From CBDCVA01 sp965222935 [NCBI: Candidatus Latescibacterota bacterium] (GTDB lineage: Bacteria > Latescibacterota > CBDCVA01): a DNA stretch of 64,000 nt. The notes under the pieces are model-generated. The model was not told where the DNA came from and searched no databases. It saw only the letters and a program-made list of their open reading frames with translations. The first letter of the stretch is position 1. Each line of letters opens with the position of its first letter. Positions 1 to 8,744 of the stretch are shown piece by piece. The DNA is taken from contig CBDCVA010000001.1 of the NCBI GenBank assembly GCA_965222935.1, positions 682,001-746,000 of the forward strand, written 5' to 3'. Position numbers and translations under genes: made by a program.

Positions 1-1488
1 CCAGCCTCGATCCTTGGGGAGATATCCTCGAACCTGTGGGAGGGTGAAGAGCTGGTCGAAACGCTGGCGCGTGCGCTGGTGGATAGTCCTCCAGCGCTGG
101 CGAGCCAGGGGGGCTTCGTACGACTGGGCTACGATGAAGAGCTGGACCGGTTGCGGGTGATGGCCGAGGGTGACAGGGCGTGGCTTCTGGACTACGAGGC
201 GAGCGAGCGCGAGCGGACGGGCATCGCTTCGCTCAAGGTCCGCTTCAACCGGGCCTTCGGTTACTTCATCGAGGTATCCAAGTCGAACCTGCGTCGCGTG
301 CCCGATGACTATGCACGCAGGCAGACCCTTGTGGGAGGCGAGCGCTTCACCACGGCGGCGTTGCGCGAGCGCGAGGCGCAGATCCTGGGCGCGGAGGAAG
401 CCATTGCCGAGCGGGAGCGGGCGATATTCGATGACCTATGCGCCAGAGTGACCCGCGAGGCAACGCGCTTGCTCGACACGGCTCGGGCCATTGCGATGGC
501 GGATGTGCTCCGGTCACTCGCGTGGGTGGCGACCGAGCGGGGATATGCCCGACCGAAGGTCGAGGTCGGTGGCCGCATCGCGATCGATGAGGGGCGCCAT
601 CCGGTGCTCGAAGAGCTCCTGCCGCCGGGCCAACTTATCTCCAATGATACGGAGTTGGATGTGGGTTCCGCCCAGATTCTGTTGATCACAGGCCCGAATA
701 TGGGCGGGAAATCGGTGTACATGCGCCAGGTCGCTCTGATTGTGCTCATGGCCCAGATGGGAAGCTTTGTGCCTGCAGCCTCGGCGACCGTTGGGCTGGT
801 CGATCGCATCTTCACGCGCGTGGGCGCCTCGGACAACCTGTCGGTGGGCGAGAGCACGTTTATGGCGGAGATGACGGATGTCGCCAGGATTTTGCATCAC
901 GCCACCTCGCGGAGCCTCGTCCTGCTCGACGAGGTGGGCCGAGGGACCAGCACATACGACGGCATGAGTCTGGCTCAGGCCATCATTGAGTGCCTGCACG
1001 AGGGGCTTCTCCATCGGTCGCGGGCCAGGCCTCGGGCGCTCGTTGCGACGCACTACCACGAACTCACTCAACTCGAAGCACATCTGGAAGGGCTTCGCAA
1101 CTACAGCGCCGCCGTGCACGAGCGGAAGGACGACGTGGCCTTTCTTTATAAGATTGTACCCGGCGCGTCCGACCGCAGTTTCGGCATCCATGCGGCCAAG
1201 CGGGCTGGTGTGCCGCCCGAGGTCACCGCCCGCGCGGAAGAGATCCTCACAGCCCTTGAAAATGAAAGGGCCGTTCTGATGATCGGCGGACCCCGAACGC
1301 GCCGCCATCGGCCGAAAGCTGCCTCCGGACGGCAGCTCGATCTCTTCAGTTCGGACGAACGAGCGGTGCTGGACCAACTGCGCTCATTCGACTCGCTTCG
1401 AACGCCGCCGCTCGATGCGCTGACGCGGATCGAGGCCTGGAAGCGTCGGCTAAACCAGGACGGTGATCGCGATGTGCGCACCTCCTGA
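1..1488 (+). CDS. mutS: DNA mismatch repair ATPase MutS, 3' part
   Basis: MutS recognises base mismatches and recruits MutL. The gene enters from the left edge: the reading frame is open from base 1 with no start, and about 495 C-terminal codons are present, so the mismatch-reading N-terminal domains lie outside. Visible are the core/clamp helices, Walker A GPNMGGKS (about nt 694-717), Walker B with LLDEVGRGTSTYDG (about nt 922-963), and a conserved ATPase-dimer region with ATHYHEL. Near the C-terminus is QLDLF, which matches the sliding-clamp binding motif of bacterial MutS. The last 26 nt overlap mutL, the usual mutS-mutL operon order. Identification is secure; incompleteness is only the window edge. 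Confidence 0.97.
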   Translation, partial: PASILGEISSNLWEGEELVETLARALVDSPPALASQGGFVRLGYDEELDRLRVMAEGDRAWLLDYEASERERTGIASLKVRFNRAFGYFIEVSKSNLRRVPDDYARRQTLVGGERFTTAALREREAQILGAEEAIAERERAIFDDLCARVTREATRLLDTARAIAMADVLRSLAWVATERGYARPKVEVGGRIAIDEGRHPVLEELLPPGQLISNDTELDVGSAQILLITGPNMGGKSVYMRQVALIVLMAQMGSFVPAASATVGLVDRIFTRVGASDNLSVGESTFMAEMTDVARILHHATSRSLVLLDEVGRGTSTYDGMSLAQAIIECLHEGLLHRSRARPRALVATHYHELTQLEAHLEGLRNYSAAVHERKDDVAFLYKIVPGASDRSFGIHAAKRAGVPPEVTARAEEILTALENERAVLMIGGPRTRRHRPKAASGRQLDLFSSDERAVLDQLRSFDSLRTPPLDALTRIEAWKRRLNQDGDRDVRTS

Positions 1489-3256
1489 CCAGAAGTCGTT
1501 GACCCCGCCTGGCTTACCGGCGAGGAGCGTCATCCGTGTCCTCCCCGAGACGCTGGCGAACCGGATCGCCGCCGGCGAAGTCGTCGAACGACCCGCATCG
1601 GTCGTCAAAGAGCTTATCGAGAACAGCCTGGACGCGGGAGCGCGGCAGGTGGACGTCCACGTTGTGGGCGGAGGAACGCGGCTCATGCGGGTGGCGGACG
1701 ATGGCTGTGGCATGAACGAAGCCGACGCGATCCTGGCGTTCGACCGCCATGCCACGAGCAAGATCAAGAGCGCAGACGACATCGAACGGGTGGCGACGCT
1801 AGGATTTCGCGGTGAGGCCCTTCCGGCCATCGCCTCCGTCGCGCGGGTGGTCCTGGAAACCTGTCAGCCCGGCGCATCGGTCGGCACGCGAGTGGTGGTC
1901 GAGGGCGGCAAGGCCCGTGGGACGGTGCCTGTGGCGCGTACGCCGGGCACAACCGTTACTGCGCGCGACCTGTTCTTCAATACCCCGGCCCGTCGCCACT
2001 TTCTCCGGAGCGCGTCGCGCGAATTCCGCGAGGTGCACCGTGTGATCCGTGACCAGGCGCTTGGCCACCCCGAGACGACCTTTACCCTGAAGCGGGAGGG
2101 TCGTGAAACCGAGCGCTATCCAGCCGCCGAGGACTTCATGGGACGCCTGCGAACTGTCGTGGGCCAGCATGTGATGGACGCCTGCGTGTCCGTTACGGCA
2201 CAGGCCGATGGGATTGCTATCGAGGGAATCGTGGGACCGGCGCGCGCGGTTAAGGCACCGCGCGAGCACCACGTGTTCCTGATGAACGGCCGCCCCGTGG
2301 AACACCGGGGGCTCTTTGGAGCGCTCCATGCGGCGTGGAACGCGGTCCTGCGCGAGGAGGAGCAGCTCATCTACCTGCTCGGGCTTCGGTTGGACCCTGA
2401 GAGGCTGAACGTCAACGTGCACCCAACCAAGCGCGAGGTGCGTTTCGCGCGCGAGGCTGCCGTGCTCGACGCCTTCAGGGAAACGATGACCCAAGCGCTC
2501 CGTACCACCACGCACCCGGCGCAAACCCCCGTCCTCCGAGACCCCGCTAAACCGGCCACATGGCGCAGACCCGAGCGACCTCGCAGCGCGCTTTCTTCCG
2601 GTCAACCCAGACTGGCTACGCGCGAACCGGGTGTGGAGTCCGTGGCTCCCGTAGAGGAGATGCCTTTGCTCCTGGCACTGGAATCGCCCCGTGTCTTGGG
2701 CCAGGTGGCCGCCAAGTACATTGTGCTGGAGACAGGACGGGGGCTCTGGGTCGTCGATCAGCACGTGGCTCACGAGCGCATCCTCTACGAGAAGGCGCTT
2801 GGGCAGTTCGGAGCGGAGCGACCGCCGGTGCAGGGTCTTCTGACCCCTCTGGTCGTCCAGGTCAATCCCACCGAGAGAGAGGTGTTGCTGGAGGCGAAGC
2901 CGCTCCTAGAGCAAGTAGGCTTCGAACTGCGGGAGCTTGGTATCGATAGCATCGGCGTCGTCGCTGTGCCTGGGGATCTCTGGGACGCGACGCCCGACGA
3001 GATCCTGCGCAGGGTCGCGGACCAGCTCACGCGCCCCCAGGCCCATGCACGGGCGACGGATTACCAGGATCAACTGGCAGCGGCTTATTCTTGCTCGGCG
3101 GCCATCAAAGCGGGCTTTCGCCTGAGCCACGAAGAGATGACGGCACTCGTAAAGCGTCTCTTGGAGGCGCGCAACCCGCGCGTGTGCCCCCATGGACGGC
3201 CCACCCTCCTGGAGTTTTCCGAGGCGTGGCTGGACGCGCGCTTTGATCGCACCTGA
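1463..3256 (+). CDS. mutL: DNA mismatch repair protein MutL (endonuclease type)
   Basis: MutL links MutS to strand incision. Residues 20-340 form the GHKL ATPase and transducer region, with DDGCGM (79-84), GFRGEAL (114-120) and NTPARR (173-178). A variable linker (about 345-400) precedes the C-terminal domain. That domain has DQHVAHERILYE (432-443), matching the DQHA(x)2E(x)4E metal-binding endonuclease motif with one Ala-to-Val change, then SCSAAIKAG and CPHGRP (575-580). QGLLTP (457-462) fits the QxLLxP clamp-binding motif. These motifs are known from nicking MutL proteins of bacteria without MutH, so this one probably cuts DNA. The GTG at 1463 overlaps mutS; an ATG at 1472 is an alternative start. 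Confidence 0.97.
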   Translation: MIAMCAPPDQKSLTPPGLPARSVIRVLPETLANRIAAGEVVERPASVVKELIENSLDAGARQVDVHVVGGGTRLMRVADDGCGMNEADAILAFDRHATSKIKSADDIERVATLGFRGEALPAIASVARVVLETCQPGASVGTRVVVEGGKARGTVPVARTPGTTVTARDLFFNTPARRHFLRSASREFREVHRVIRDQALGHPETTFTLKREGRETERYPAAEDFMGRLRTVVGQHVMDACVSVTAQADGIAIEGIVGPARAVKAPREHHVFLMNGRPVEHRGLFGALHAAWNAVLREEEQLIYLLGLRLDPERLNVNVHPTKREVRFAREAAVLDAFRETMTQALRTTTHPAQTPVLRDPAKPATWRRPERPRSALSSGQPRLATREPGVESVAPVEEMPLLLALESPRVLGQVAAKYIVLETGRGLWVVDQHVAHERILYEKALGQFGAERPPVQGLLTPLVVQVNPTEREVLLEAKPLLEQVGFELRELGIDSIGVVAVPGDLWDATPDEILRRVADQLTRPQAHARATDYQDQLAAAYSCSAAIKAGFRLSHEEMTALVKRLLEARNPRVCPHGRPTLLEFSEAWLDARFDRT

Positions 3257-3276
3257 GATTTCTCGGCTTCCATCGA

Positions 3277-4329
3277 ATGGCCCCTAAGCACCCATCAGCT
3301 CGCGAGCCGCCTCTTGCGGCAGACCCATTCCGCCTGACCTCGTGGACCGGGGGTCGGCCGCCTGATAGCGCCCGACGGCCGCCGGTGGTCGCGCTGGTGG
3401 GACCGACGGCTGCCGGCAAGACAGCGGTGGCTATGGAACTGGCCGAGACGTTCGGCGGCGCGATCATCTCGGCGGACTCGCGGCAGATCTACCGTGGTAT
3501 GGACATCGGCACGGCCAAGCCCACGCCCGATGACCGCGCCCGCGTCCCGCACTACATGCTGGACCTCGTGGCCCCAGACGCGACTTACAGCGCCGGGCAG
3601 TACGGCCGCGACGCTCGCGCGGCGCTGAAGGAGGTCGTCCGGCGCGGTCACCTGCCACTGGTGGTGGGGGGCTCGGGACTTTACCTGCGCGCGTTTTTCG
3701 ATGGCTTTTCGCCCTACCCGAAGCCCGCGCCGGAGGTCGTCACCGAACTGCGCTCCTGGCTCAGGGAAGAAGGCCCCGAGGCGCTCTATCGCAAGCTGGC
3801 GGAGACCGACCTAGCCACCGCCGCGACGATCGGTCCTCGCGATGGGCAGCGGCTGGTGAGGGCACTGGCGCTCGCGCGGACCTGCGGGAAGCCTCTGTGC
3901 GTCTTGCGGGCGGCACGGCCACCTAAGCCTTTGGCCGCTGAGGTGCTGTTCGTGGGACTGTGGCTCCCGCGGCAAGAGCTGTACGCGCGGATCGACGCGC
4001 GAGTGGAAGCGATGATGGCCCGGGGATTACTCAATGAGGTCCATGGCCTGCTGGCGCGCGGTTTCGGTTCCGATGCGCCCGGATTGACCAGCCTGGGCTA
4101 CCATGAGCTGCTCGCCTTTCTCGATGGCGCGTGGGACCTGCGGGCGGCCGTGTCAGCGATCCAGCGCAGCACGCGTCGCCTGGCCAAACGACAACTCACC
4201 TGGTTCCGTGCGGACCGACGCGTGAACTGGTTGGAGCCGGAACCGGCGGCCGCGCGCACGGCTGTTCGAGCCTTCCTCGGGACGAGGGGCATAGGCCGCG
4301 GTTCGAATATGAGAACGCTTGCGACCTAA
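3277..4329 (+). CDS. miaA: tRNA dimethylallyltransferase MiaA
   Basis: MiaA transfers a dimethylallyl group to N6 of adenosine 37 in tRNAs that read codons starting with U. The protein has 350 residues. It shows a P-loop GPTAAGKT (42-49), the substrate-binding DSRQIYRGMDIGTAKP segment, GGSGLYLRA, and a basic C-terminus with RRLAKRQLTWFR, all typical of the family. The roughly 35 residues before the P-loop are a longer, Pro/Arg-rich N-terminus than usual, so an internal start is possible. It follows mutL by 20 nt, a common mutS-mutL-miaA arrangement. A tRNA promoter overlaps its last codons. Confidence 0.95.
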   Translation: MAPKHPSAREPPLAADPFRLTSWTGGRPPDSARRPPVVALVGPTAAGKTAVAMELAETFGGAIISADSRQIYRGMDIGTAKPTPDDRARVPHYMLDLVAPDATYSAGQYGRDARAALKEVVRRGHLPLVVGGSGLYLRAFFDGFSPYPKPAPEVVTELRSWLREEGPEALYRKLAETDLATAATIGPRDGQRLVRALALARTCGKPLCVLRAARPPKPLAAEVLFVGLWLPRQELYARIDARVEAMMARGLLNEVHGLLARGFGSDAPGLTSLGYHELLAFLDGAWDLRAAVSAIQRSTRRLAKRQLTWFRADRRVNWLEPEPAAARTAVRAFLGTRGIGRGSNMRTLAT

Positions 4330-4347
4330 AGGCGCATCGTGTACAAT
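4319..4347 (+). promoter_or_regulatory. Promoter of tRNA-Gly
   Basis: A -35 box TTGCGA (4319-4324) is followed after exactly 17 bp by a -10 box TACAAT (4342-4347). Both are close to the sigma-70 consensus, and initiation would fall near 4354, about 26 nt before the mature tRNA. The -35 box lies inside the end of miaA. A short direct repeat CGTGTACA surrounds the -10 box. Assigned from sequence only. Confidence 0.6.
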
Positions 4348-4379
4348 CGTGTACAGTGGAAGTGCGGTAGCATGGGCGG

Positions 4380-4454
4380 GCGGGAGTAGTTCAGTGGTAG
4401 AACGCGAGCTTCCCAAGCTCGATGTCGCGGGTTCAATCCCCGTCTCCCGCTCCA
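4380..4454 (+). tRNA. tRNA-Gly (anticodon CCC)
   Basis: The acceptor arm GCGGGAG (4380-4386) pairs with CTCCCGC (4444-4450), followed by discriminator T and an encoded CCA (4452-4454). The D-loop contains AGTGGTAG, the anticodon stem is GAGC/GCTC around the loop TTCCCAA, and the T-arm contains GGTTCAATCC. With T33 preceding it, the anticodon is CCC, reading GGG glycine codons. A good promoter lies just upstream, so the gene is probably transcribed on its own. Confidence 0.95.
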
Positions 4455-4506
4455 CTTTCCCGCCACCGAGTCACGCGCTGGCGTCCGCGGTACCCGTCTG
4501 GCGGAG

Positions 4507-4728
4507 ATGCGCGGTGTCTTCGCCGTGCGAGGGGCACTTCGGCGGATGACGGCATTGGGCGACACGGCGGCGGATGTCCACGTCCATGCCGGTGAGGTGC
4601 AGGAGCGTCTCACTATGCGAGCGAATGGTACGTGCGCGCTAGTACATTTCCCCCTCGAGGCCGAGGCCCGGCTCGACTGGATCGCTCGGAACTGGAAGCG
4701 GGACCAGATGCTGGGATTGGGAAGGTGA
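4507..4728 (+). CDS. Possible small protein of 73 residues, unknown
   Basis: This frame fills most of the 364-nt gap between the tRNA (ending 4454) and der (starting 4819). Codon choice resembles that of neighbouring genes: many GCC, GAG, CTC and CGG codons, mostly G/C-ending. The ATG is preceded by GGAG but with almost no spacing, so initiation is doubtful. The product has no membrane segment or recognised domain; its C-terminal half has two Trp residues in a basic stretch. I do not recognise it. The rest of the gap shows no clear signal. Confidence 0.3.
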   Translation: MRGVFAVRGALRRMTALGDTAADVHVHAGEVQERLTMRANGTCALVHFPLEAEARLDWIARNWKRDQMLGLGR

Positions 4729-4818
4729 GTACGAAGGCAAGTGTGGTGTGGCGATGCGATGGTACTCATTCAACTTGGCTGAAGAGGCGCTCATCGTTGT
4801 CGGTAGAAAGAGAGGCCG

Positions 4819-6147
4819 ATGAACGCTCCTCACCTCGTGTTGATCGGTCGGCCCAACGTCGGCAAGTCCTCGCTCTTCAATCGCATCCTGCGGCGTAACC
4901 TGGCAACGGTCGTCTCAACACCGGGCGCGACGCGCGATTGGAATGAGGCTCAAAGCGACTGGCGCGGCCGTCCCTACGCCTTGACCGATACGGGAGGTCT
5001 GTTGGACGGGTCGGTCGAGGGCCTGGAGGCCCTGGTCCACGCGCAGGCCCTACGCGCCCTCGATGAAGCCGATGTGGTGCTGATGGTCGTCGACAGCAAG
5101 GTAGGGATGACTGACGGCGATGAGCGGATCGCTCGGCTGGTGACCCAGCGAGCTCGCCCCGCGGTCGTCCTGGCCAATAAGGTGGATAGCCCCCGCATGG
5201 ACGTCGATGCTCACCCCTTCTACGCGCTGGGGTTGGGCGAGCCTATCCCGGTCTCCGCGATCACCGGGCGCAACATCACACAGGTGATGGAGCGGGCACT
5301 GGGCGCCGTGCAGGACGAACAGGCGGTTTCCGAGGCTGAGGTGGATGCCGTGAGTATTGCGGTTATCGGGCGGCCTAACGTGGGTAAGTCCTCCTTCGTT
5401 AACGCGCTTTTGGCCGAGGAGCGCTGCATCGTCCACGACACGCCCGGGACGACCCGCGATCCCATCGACAGTCTCTGCACGATCGGCGATGCGACCGTGG
5501 TGCTCATGGACACGGCGGGGCTACGCAGGCGGACGAAGATCGGCGAGGAAGTGGAGCGCCTGAGCGCGCAGCGGACCCTGCGGGCTCTTGAGCGGTGCGA
5601 CGTGGCGATCGTGCTCGTGGACGCCGCTCGCGGCATCACGGGAGGTGATGTGCGCATTATCCGCGAGGCGGATGAGATGGGCGTTCCCGCGGTCGTAGCG
5701 GTGAACAAGTGGGACCTCGTTCCCAGCCGCCCCTACATTCCGAGCGAGTACAGCCAGTGGGTGCGGGACCGGCTCGGATCGCTGGCCCATCTTCCTACGG
5801 CTTTTGTCTCCGCGCTGCGTCGCGAGGGCGTGCGCGAGGCCGTCGATCGGGCGCTGGCGCTGGACGCAATGCGGCGGACGCGGGTTCCGACCTCGCAACT
5901 CAATCGTTTTGTGGAGGAGACCGTGGCCGCGCGTACGCCGAGACACCGGGGGCGGAGGGGCAAGCTGTTCTACGCCACGCAGGATGGCGTTCGCCCGCCG
6001 ACCTTCGTGTTCTTCGCGAACGACCCCGCTCTGATTACTCCGGCGTACCGGCAGTATTTGCGGGGACGGCTCCGGCGGGCCTTCGGTTTCGAGGGTGTCC
6101 CCGTTCGCCTGGTGATCCGGGGTAGAGATAAAAAGAGCGGACGATGA
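4819..6147 (+). CDS. der: Ribosome biogenesis GTPase Der (EngA)
   Basis: Der is a tandem GTPase that acts in 50S subunit maturation. The 442-residue protein has two G domains. The first has GRPNVGKS (10-17), DTGG (57-60) and NKVD (120-123). The second has GRPNVGKS (184-191), DTAG and NKWD. A C-terminal KH-like domain carries the basic GRRGKLFY...TFVFFAND region. Length and architecture match the family. The ATG follows AGAGAGG at good spacing. It is followed by a MerR-type gene and proS on the same strand. Confidence 0.97.
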   Translation: MNAPHLVLIGRPNVGKSSLFNRILRRNLATVVSTPGATRDWNEAQSDWRGRPYALTDTGGLLDGSVEGLEALVHAQALRALDEADVVLMVVDSKVGMTDGDERIARLVTQRARPAVVLANKVDSPRMDVDAHPFYALGLGEPIPVSAITGRNITQVMERALGAVQDEQAVSEAEVDAVSIAVIGRPNVGKSSFVNALLAEERCIVHDTPGTTRDPIDSLCTIGDATVVLMDTAGLRRRTKIGEEVERLSAQRTLRALERCDVAIVLVDAARGITGGDVRIIREADEMGVPAVVAVNKWDLVPSRPYIPSEYSQWVRDRLGSLAHLPTAFVSALRREGVREAVDRALALDAMRRTRVPTSQLNRFVEETVAARTPRHRGRRGKLFYATQDGVRPPTFVFFANDPALITPAYRQYLRGRLRRAFGFEGVPVRLVIRGRDKKSGR

Positions 6148-6200
6148 TGGGGACGGCGAATACTTTGATGAAACGTGAAACGAGGTTGGAAGGCTGAAGG

Positions 6201-6602
6201 ATGGCGCGCCGGGGCAGAGCTCGAACGAAGGCGGCATCGGATGCGGCGCCTGTCGATCACGGGGACCGACTGTACTACTCGATTGGGGAAGCGGCACGGC
6301 TTGTGGGGGTGGAACCGCACATCCTGCGGTTCTGGGAGACGGAGTTCCCCATGCTTCGACCGAAGAAGAACCGTGCCGGCAATCGCGCCTATCGCCCCAG
6401 GGACGTTGACCTGATTCAGGCGATCAAGCGCCTGCTCTACGATGAGCGATTCACCATCGACGGTGCGCGGCGTCGGCTTGCCGCCACGGGCGGCAAGGCT
6501 CGGAGCGAATCACTCACGAAAGGCCGGTTGACCCCAGCCCTTCTCGCCGAGGTGCGCACGTCCGTCACACGGGTGATGGCGATGCTGGACGACCTGGAAT
6601 GA
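6201..6602 (+). CDS. MerR-family transcriptional regulator
   Basis: A 133-residue protein with an N-terminal MerR-type winged helix-turn-helix (about 22-90): YSIGEAARLVGVEPHILRFW is the DNA-recognition helix region and NRAYRPRDVDLI the wing. The C-terminus is a short helical stretch without the metal-binding cysteines of MerR, CueR or ZntR. Such single-domain members next to translation genes are common in high-GC bacteria, and their effectors are unknown. The ATG follows GAAGG. It lies 53 nt after der and 39 nt before proS and may be co-transcribed with them. Confidence 0.85.
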   Translation: MARRGRARTKAASDAAPVDHGDRLYYSIGEAARLVGVEPHILRFWETEFPMLRPKKNRAGNRAYRPRDVDLIQAIKRLLYDERFTIDGARRRLAATGGKARSESLTKGRLTPALLAEVRTSVTRVMAMLDDLE

Positions 6603-6641
6603 ACGCGCCAACCGCATTCGCTTGAACCGTCGGAGGCCGGG

Positions 6642-8360
6642 ATGCGTCTATCAAGGGCTTTTGCGCCGACCCTACGCGAGGTGACCGCCGACGCGGTCAC
6701 CCAGAGTCACCGTCTGATGCTGAGAGCGGGGCTGATCCGACTCCATGCGGCGGGGGTCTACGTGTACCTACCGCTGGGGTGGCGGGCAATGCGTAAGGCC
6801 GAACAGATCGTCCGCGAAGAGATGGATAGGGCGGGCGCACAGGAATTCATGCTCCCCGTGCTGACGCGCCAGGAGATTTGGGAGCGGAGCGGCCGCCTGG
6901 AAGAGTACGGCGACCTCATGTTCCGCCTGACCGACCGCAAGGGAGCACTCTTCAGCCTGGCGCCGACGCACGAGGAAGTCTTCACCGAGTTGGCAGCGAA
7001 TGAGATACGCTCCTACCGCGACCTGCCGCAGATCTGGTATCAGATTCAGACCAAGTTCCGTGACGAAGAGCGGCCACGCTCGGGAGTCTTGCGGGCGCGC
7101 CAGTTCCGTATGAAGGACGCCTACAGTTTTGACCGCGACGAGGCGGGGGTACAGGTGAGCTATGGGGCTATGCGCGACGCGTACATCCGAGCTTTCGAGC
7201 GCGCGGGGATCACAGCGATCTTGGCGGCGGCGGATAGCGGGCTCATGGGCGGGAGTGAGTCGGAGGAGTTCCTGGTGGTCTCCCCTTCGGGCGAGGCGCG
7301 GATGGCCCAATGCCAGAGTTGCGGCTATGCCGCAAACGTCGAGGCGGCCGAAGCCCGCGCGGTGCCCTTCGAAGCGCCTAGTGGTCCCGTTGAAGCAGTG
7401 CATACGCCCCAGCAGCGCACGATCAAAGAGGTAACAGCTTTTCTGGAGTTGCCCCCCCAGCGTCTGGTGAAGTCGCTGCTCTACATGACGGTCGAGGGAC
7501 CCGTTATGGCGCTCGTTCGGGGCGACCACGAGCTATCAGAGAACGCTCTGGCCTCGGCGGTGGGCTCGGTCCCGCGTGCGGCCACGCCCGAGGAGATCGA
7601 AGAGGTGACCGGAGCGCAAGTGGGGTTCATCGGACCGCACGGTCTAGACGATGGCGTGCGCATCGTCGCTGACCTGACGCTCGAAGGCACGCACGGGCTA
7701 GTGACCGGTGCGAACCAAGACGGCTATCACGTCGTGGGTCTGGAGCCGGAGCGCGACTTCCGCGTGGACGGCTACTATCCGCTACGCGAGGTGCAAAGTG
7801 GCGACGCCTGCGTCCGATGCGGCGCTCCTATCGAGATCTTGGCGGCCATCGAACTTGGCCACATTTTCAACCTGGGCACGAAGTACTCGGATGCACTAGG
7901 GGCGAAGTTCCTGGATGCCGACGGCGAACGCCGCTCCATCGTCATGTGCAGCTACGGGATCGGGATCGAGCGGATGGTAGCCGCGGCCATCGAGGAGCAC
8001 AGCGACGATGCCGGTATCGTGTGGCCGCTTCCACTTGCACCCTACGACGTCCATATCCTGCCGATCAACTGGGCGCACGACGAGACGCGACGTGTCGCGA
8101 TGGAGCTTGATCGGACCCTCTCGGCGCAGGGGCTGTCGTGCCTACTCGACGACCGGGAACTTCGCGCGGGCGTGAAGTTTGCCGACGCGGACCTCCTGGG
8201 GATGCCGCTGCGCGTGACCATCGGCGAGCGGGCACTTGGCCGCGGCGAGATCGAGCTGCGGGTGCGCAAGTCCTTCGAGATGACGACGGTTCCCATCGTG
8301 GAGGCGGCCGATAGGGTGCGAGCGATGCTGGAGAGGCTTGATGCGAGCGAGGGCAGCTAG
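6642..8360 (+). CDS. proS: Prolyl-tRNA synthetase ProS, bacterial editing type
   Basis: ProS charges tRNA-Pro. The 572-residue length and an insertion between class II motifs 2 and 3 (about residues 230-390, YbaK-like, with VKSLLYM and GDHELSENAL) mark the bacterial form that hydrolyses Ala-tRNA-Pro. Motif 2 appears as FRDEERPRSGVLRARQF and motif 3 as CSYGIGIERMVAAAIEE. The C-terminal anticodon-binding domain begins near APYDVHILP. The ATG is preceded by GGAGG. Downstream sequence is non-coding and disrupted. Confidence 0.97.
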   Translation: MRLSRAFAPTLREVTADAVTQSHRLMLRAGLIRLHAAGVYVYLPLGWRAMRKAEQIVREEMDRAGAQEFMLPVLTRQEIWERSGRLEEYGDLMFRLTDRKGALFSLAPTHEEVFTELAANEIRSYRDLPQIWYQIQTKFRDEERPRSGVLRARQFRMKDAYSFDRDEAGVQVSYGAMRDAYIRAFERAGITAILAAADSGLMGGSESEEFLVVSPSGEARMAQCQSCGYAANVEAAEARAVPFEAPSGPVEAVHTPQQRTIKEVTAFLELPPQRLVKSLLYMTVEGPVMALVRGDHELSENALASAVGSVPRAATPEEIEEVTGAQVGFIGPHGLDDGVRIVADLTLEGTHGLVTGANQDGYHVVGLEPERDFRVDGYYPLREVQSGDACVRCGAPIEILAAIELGHIFNLGTKYSDALGAKFLDADGERRSIVMCSYGIGIERMVAAAIEEHSDDAGIVWPLPLAPYDVHILPINWAHDETRRVAMELDRTLSAQGLSCLLDDRELRAGVKFADADLLGMPLRVTIGERALGRGEIELRVRKSFEMTTVPIVEAADRVRAMLERLDASEGS

Positions 8361-8416
8361 CACAGCTATTCATGGGACGCGTGTCGTAGTCGATGCAGCA
8401 ACCCCCCAAAAGGGTA

Positions 8417-8445
8417 TTGACAAAGATCAGCCCGGAGTGTATCTT
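8417..8445 (+). promoter_or_regulatory. Strong sigma-70-like promoter upstream of the ilvD remnant
   Basis: A perfect -35 box TTGACA (8417-8422) and a -10 box TATCTT (8440-8445) are separated by 17 bp. Initiation would be near 8452. It points toward the ilvD remnant and ilvB-ilvN-ilvC, so it is probably the original promoter of the branched-chain operon, still able to transcribe the intact genes. The predicted 5' leader is long, about 290 nt before the ilvD ATG. Confidence 0.6.
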
Positions 8446-8619
8446 AGCCTAGCTTATGAATGGTGAAGACCGAGACGCAGAGACAGCATAAACCCAAGTC
8501 AGACAGATGAACATGGCAACCTGCCCGGATCTACTGGCAAGCTCTGCAGGTGTTTCCCTTCTTCGTACGCTCGTCGTAGGCCTTGAGCTTCGGGTAGTAC
8601 TCATTACCCACCGAGGCGG

Positions 8620-8670
8620 GGCTCACTCCTAAACTTTCTCTTTCGCCGACATCGTTGACAGGAGTGAGCC
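8620..8670 (+). repeat. 11-bp perfect inverted repeat
   Basis: GGCTCACTCCT (8620-8630) and its exact complement AGGAGTGAGCC (8660-8670) are separated by 29 nt. GAGGC just outside the left arm and CTC just outside the right arm could extend the pairing with a bulge. It has no T-run and so is not a simple terminator. It could be an RNA hairpin in the ilv leader or the trace of a small mobile element. Confidence 0.5.
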
Positions 8671-8744
8671 TCTGATGAGCATCAAAGGCTGTCGCCAACC
8701 TACGCGTATCGGGCGGGCCGTTCATATGCCGCGAGGGCTTTGCC

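Larger units (their letters stand above)
8361..8744 (+). other. Gap between proS and the ilvD remnant
   Basis: This 384-nt stretch holds no convincing complete gene. It contains a strong sigma-70-like promoter (8417-8445) and an 11-bp inverted repeat (8620-8630 and 8660-8670). A 42-codon + strand frame starts at ATG 8507 and ends at 8635 but has no ribosome binding site. On the - strand a frame ending at 8531 carries a hydrophilic segment reading YYPKLKAYDERTKKGNT, which does not look random but which I cannot assign. The mixture suggests rearrangement debris beside the damaged ilvD. Confidence 0.5.

Noticed and set aside
514-1377. 287-codon open frame on the - strand inside mutS.
   Set aside because: It is a shadow of mutS in high-GC sequence; all conserved MutS motifs are on the + strand.
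4319-4769. Open frames on both strands across the tRNA (for example one reading GRRGLNPRHRAWEARV on the - strand).
   Set aside because: They are translations of the tRNA-Gly gene and its complement, a well-known artefact, and have no start signals.
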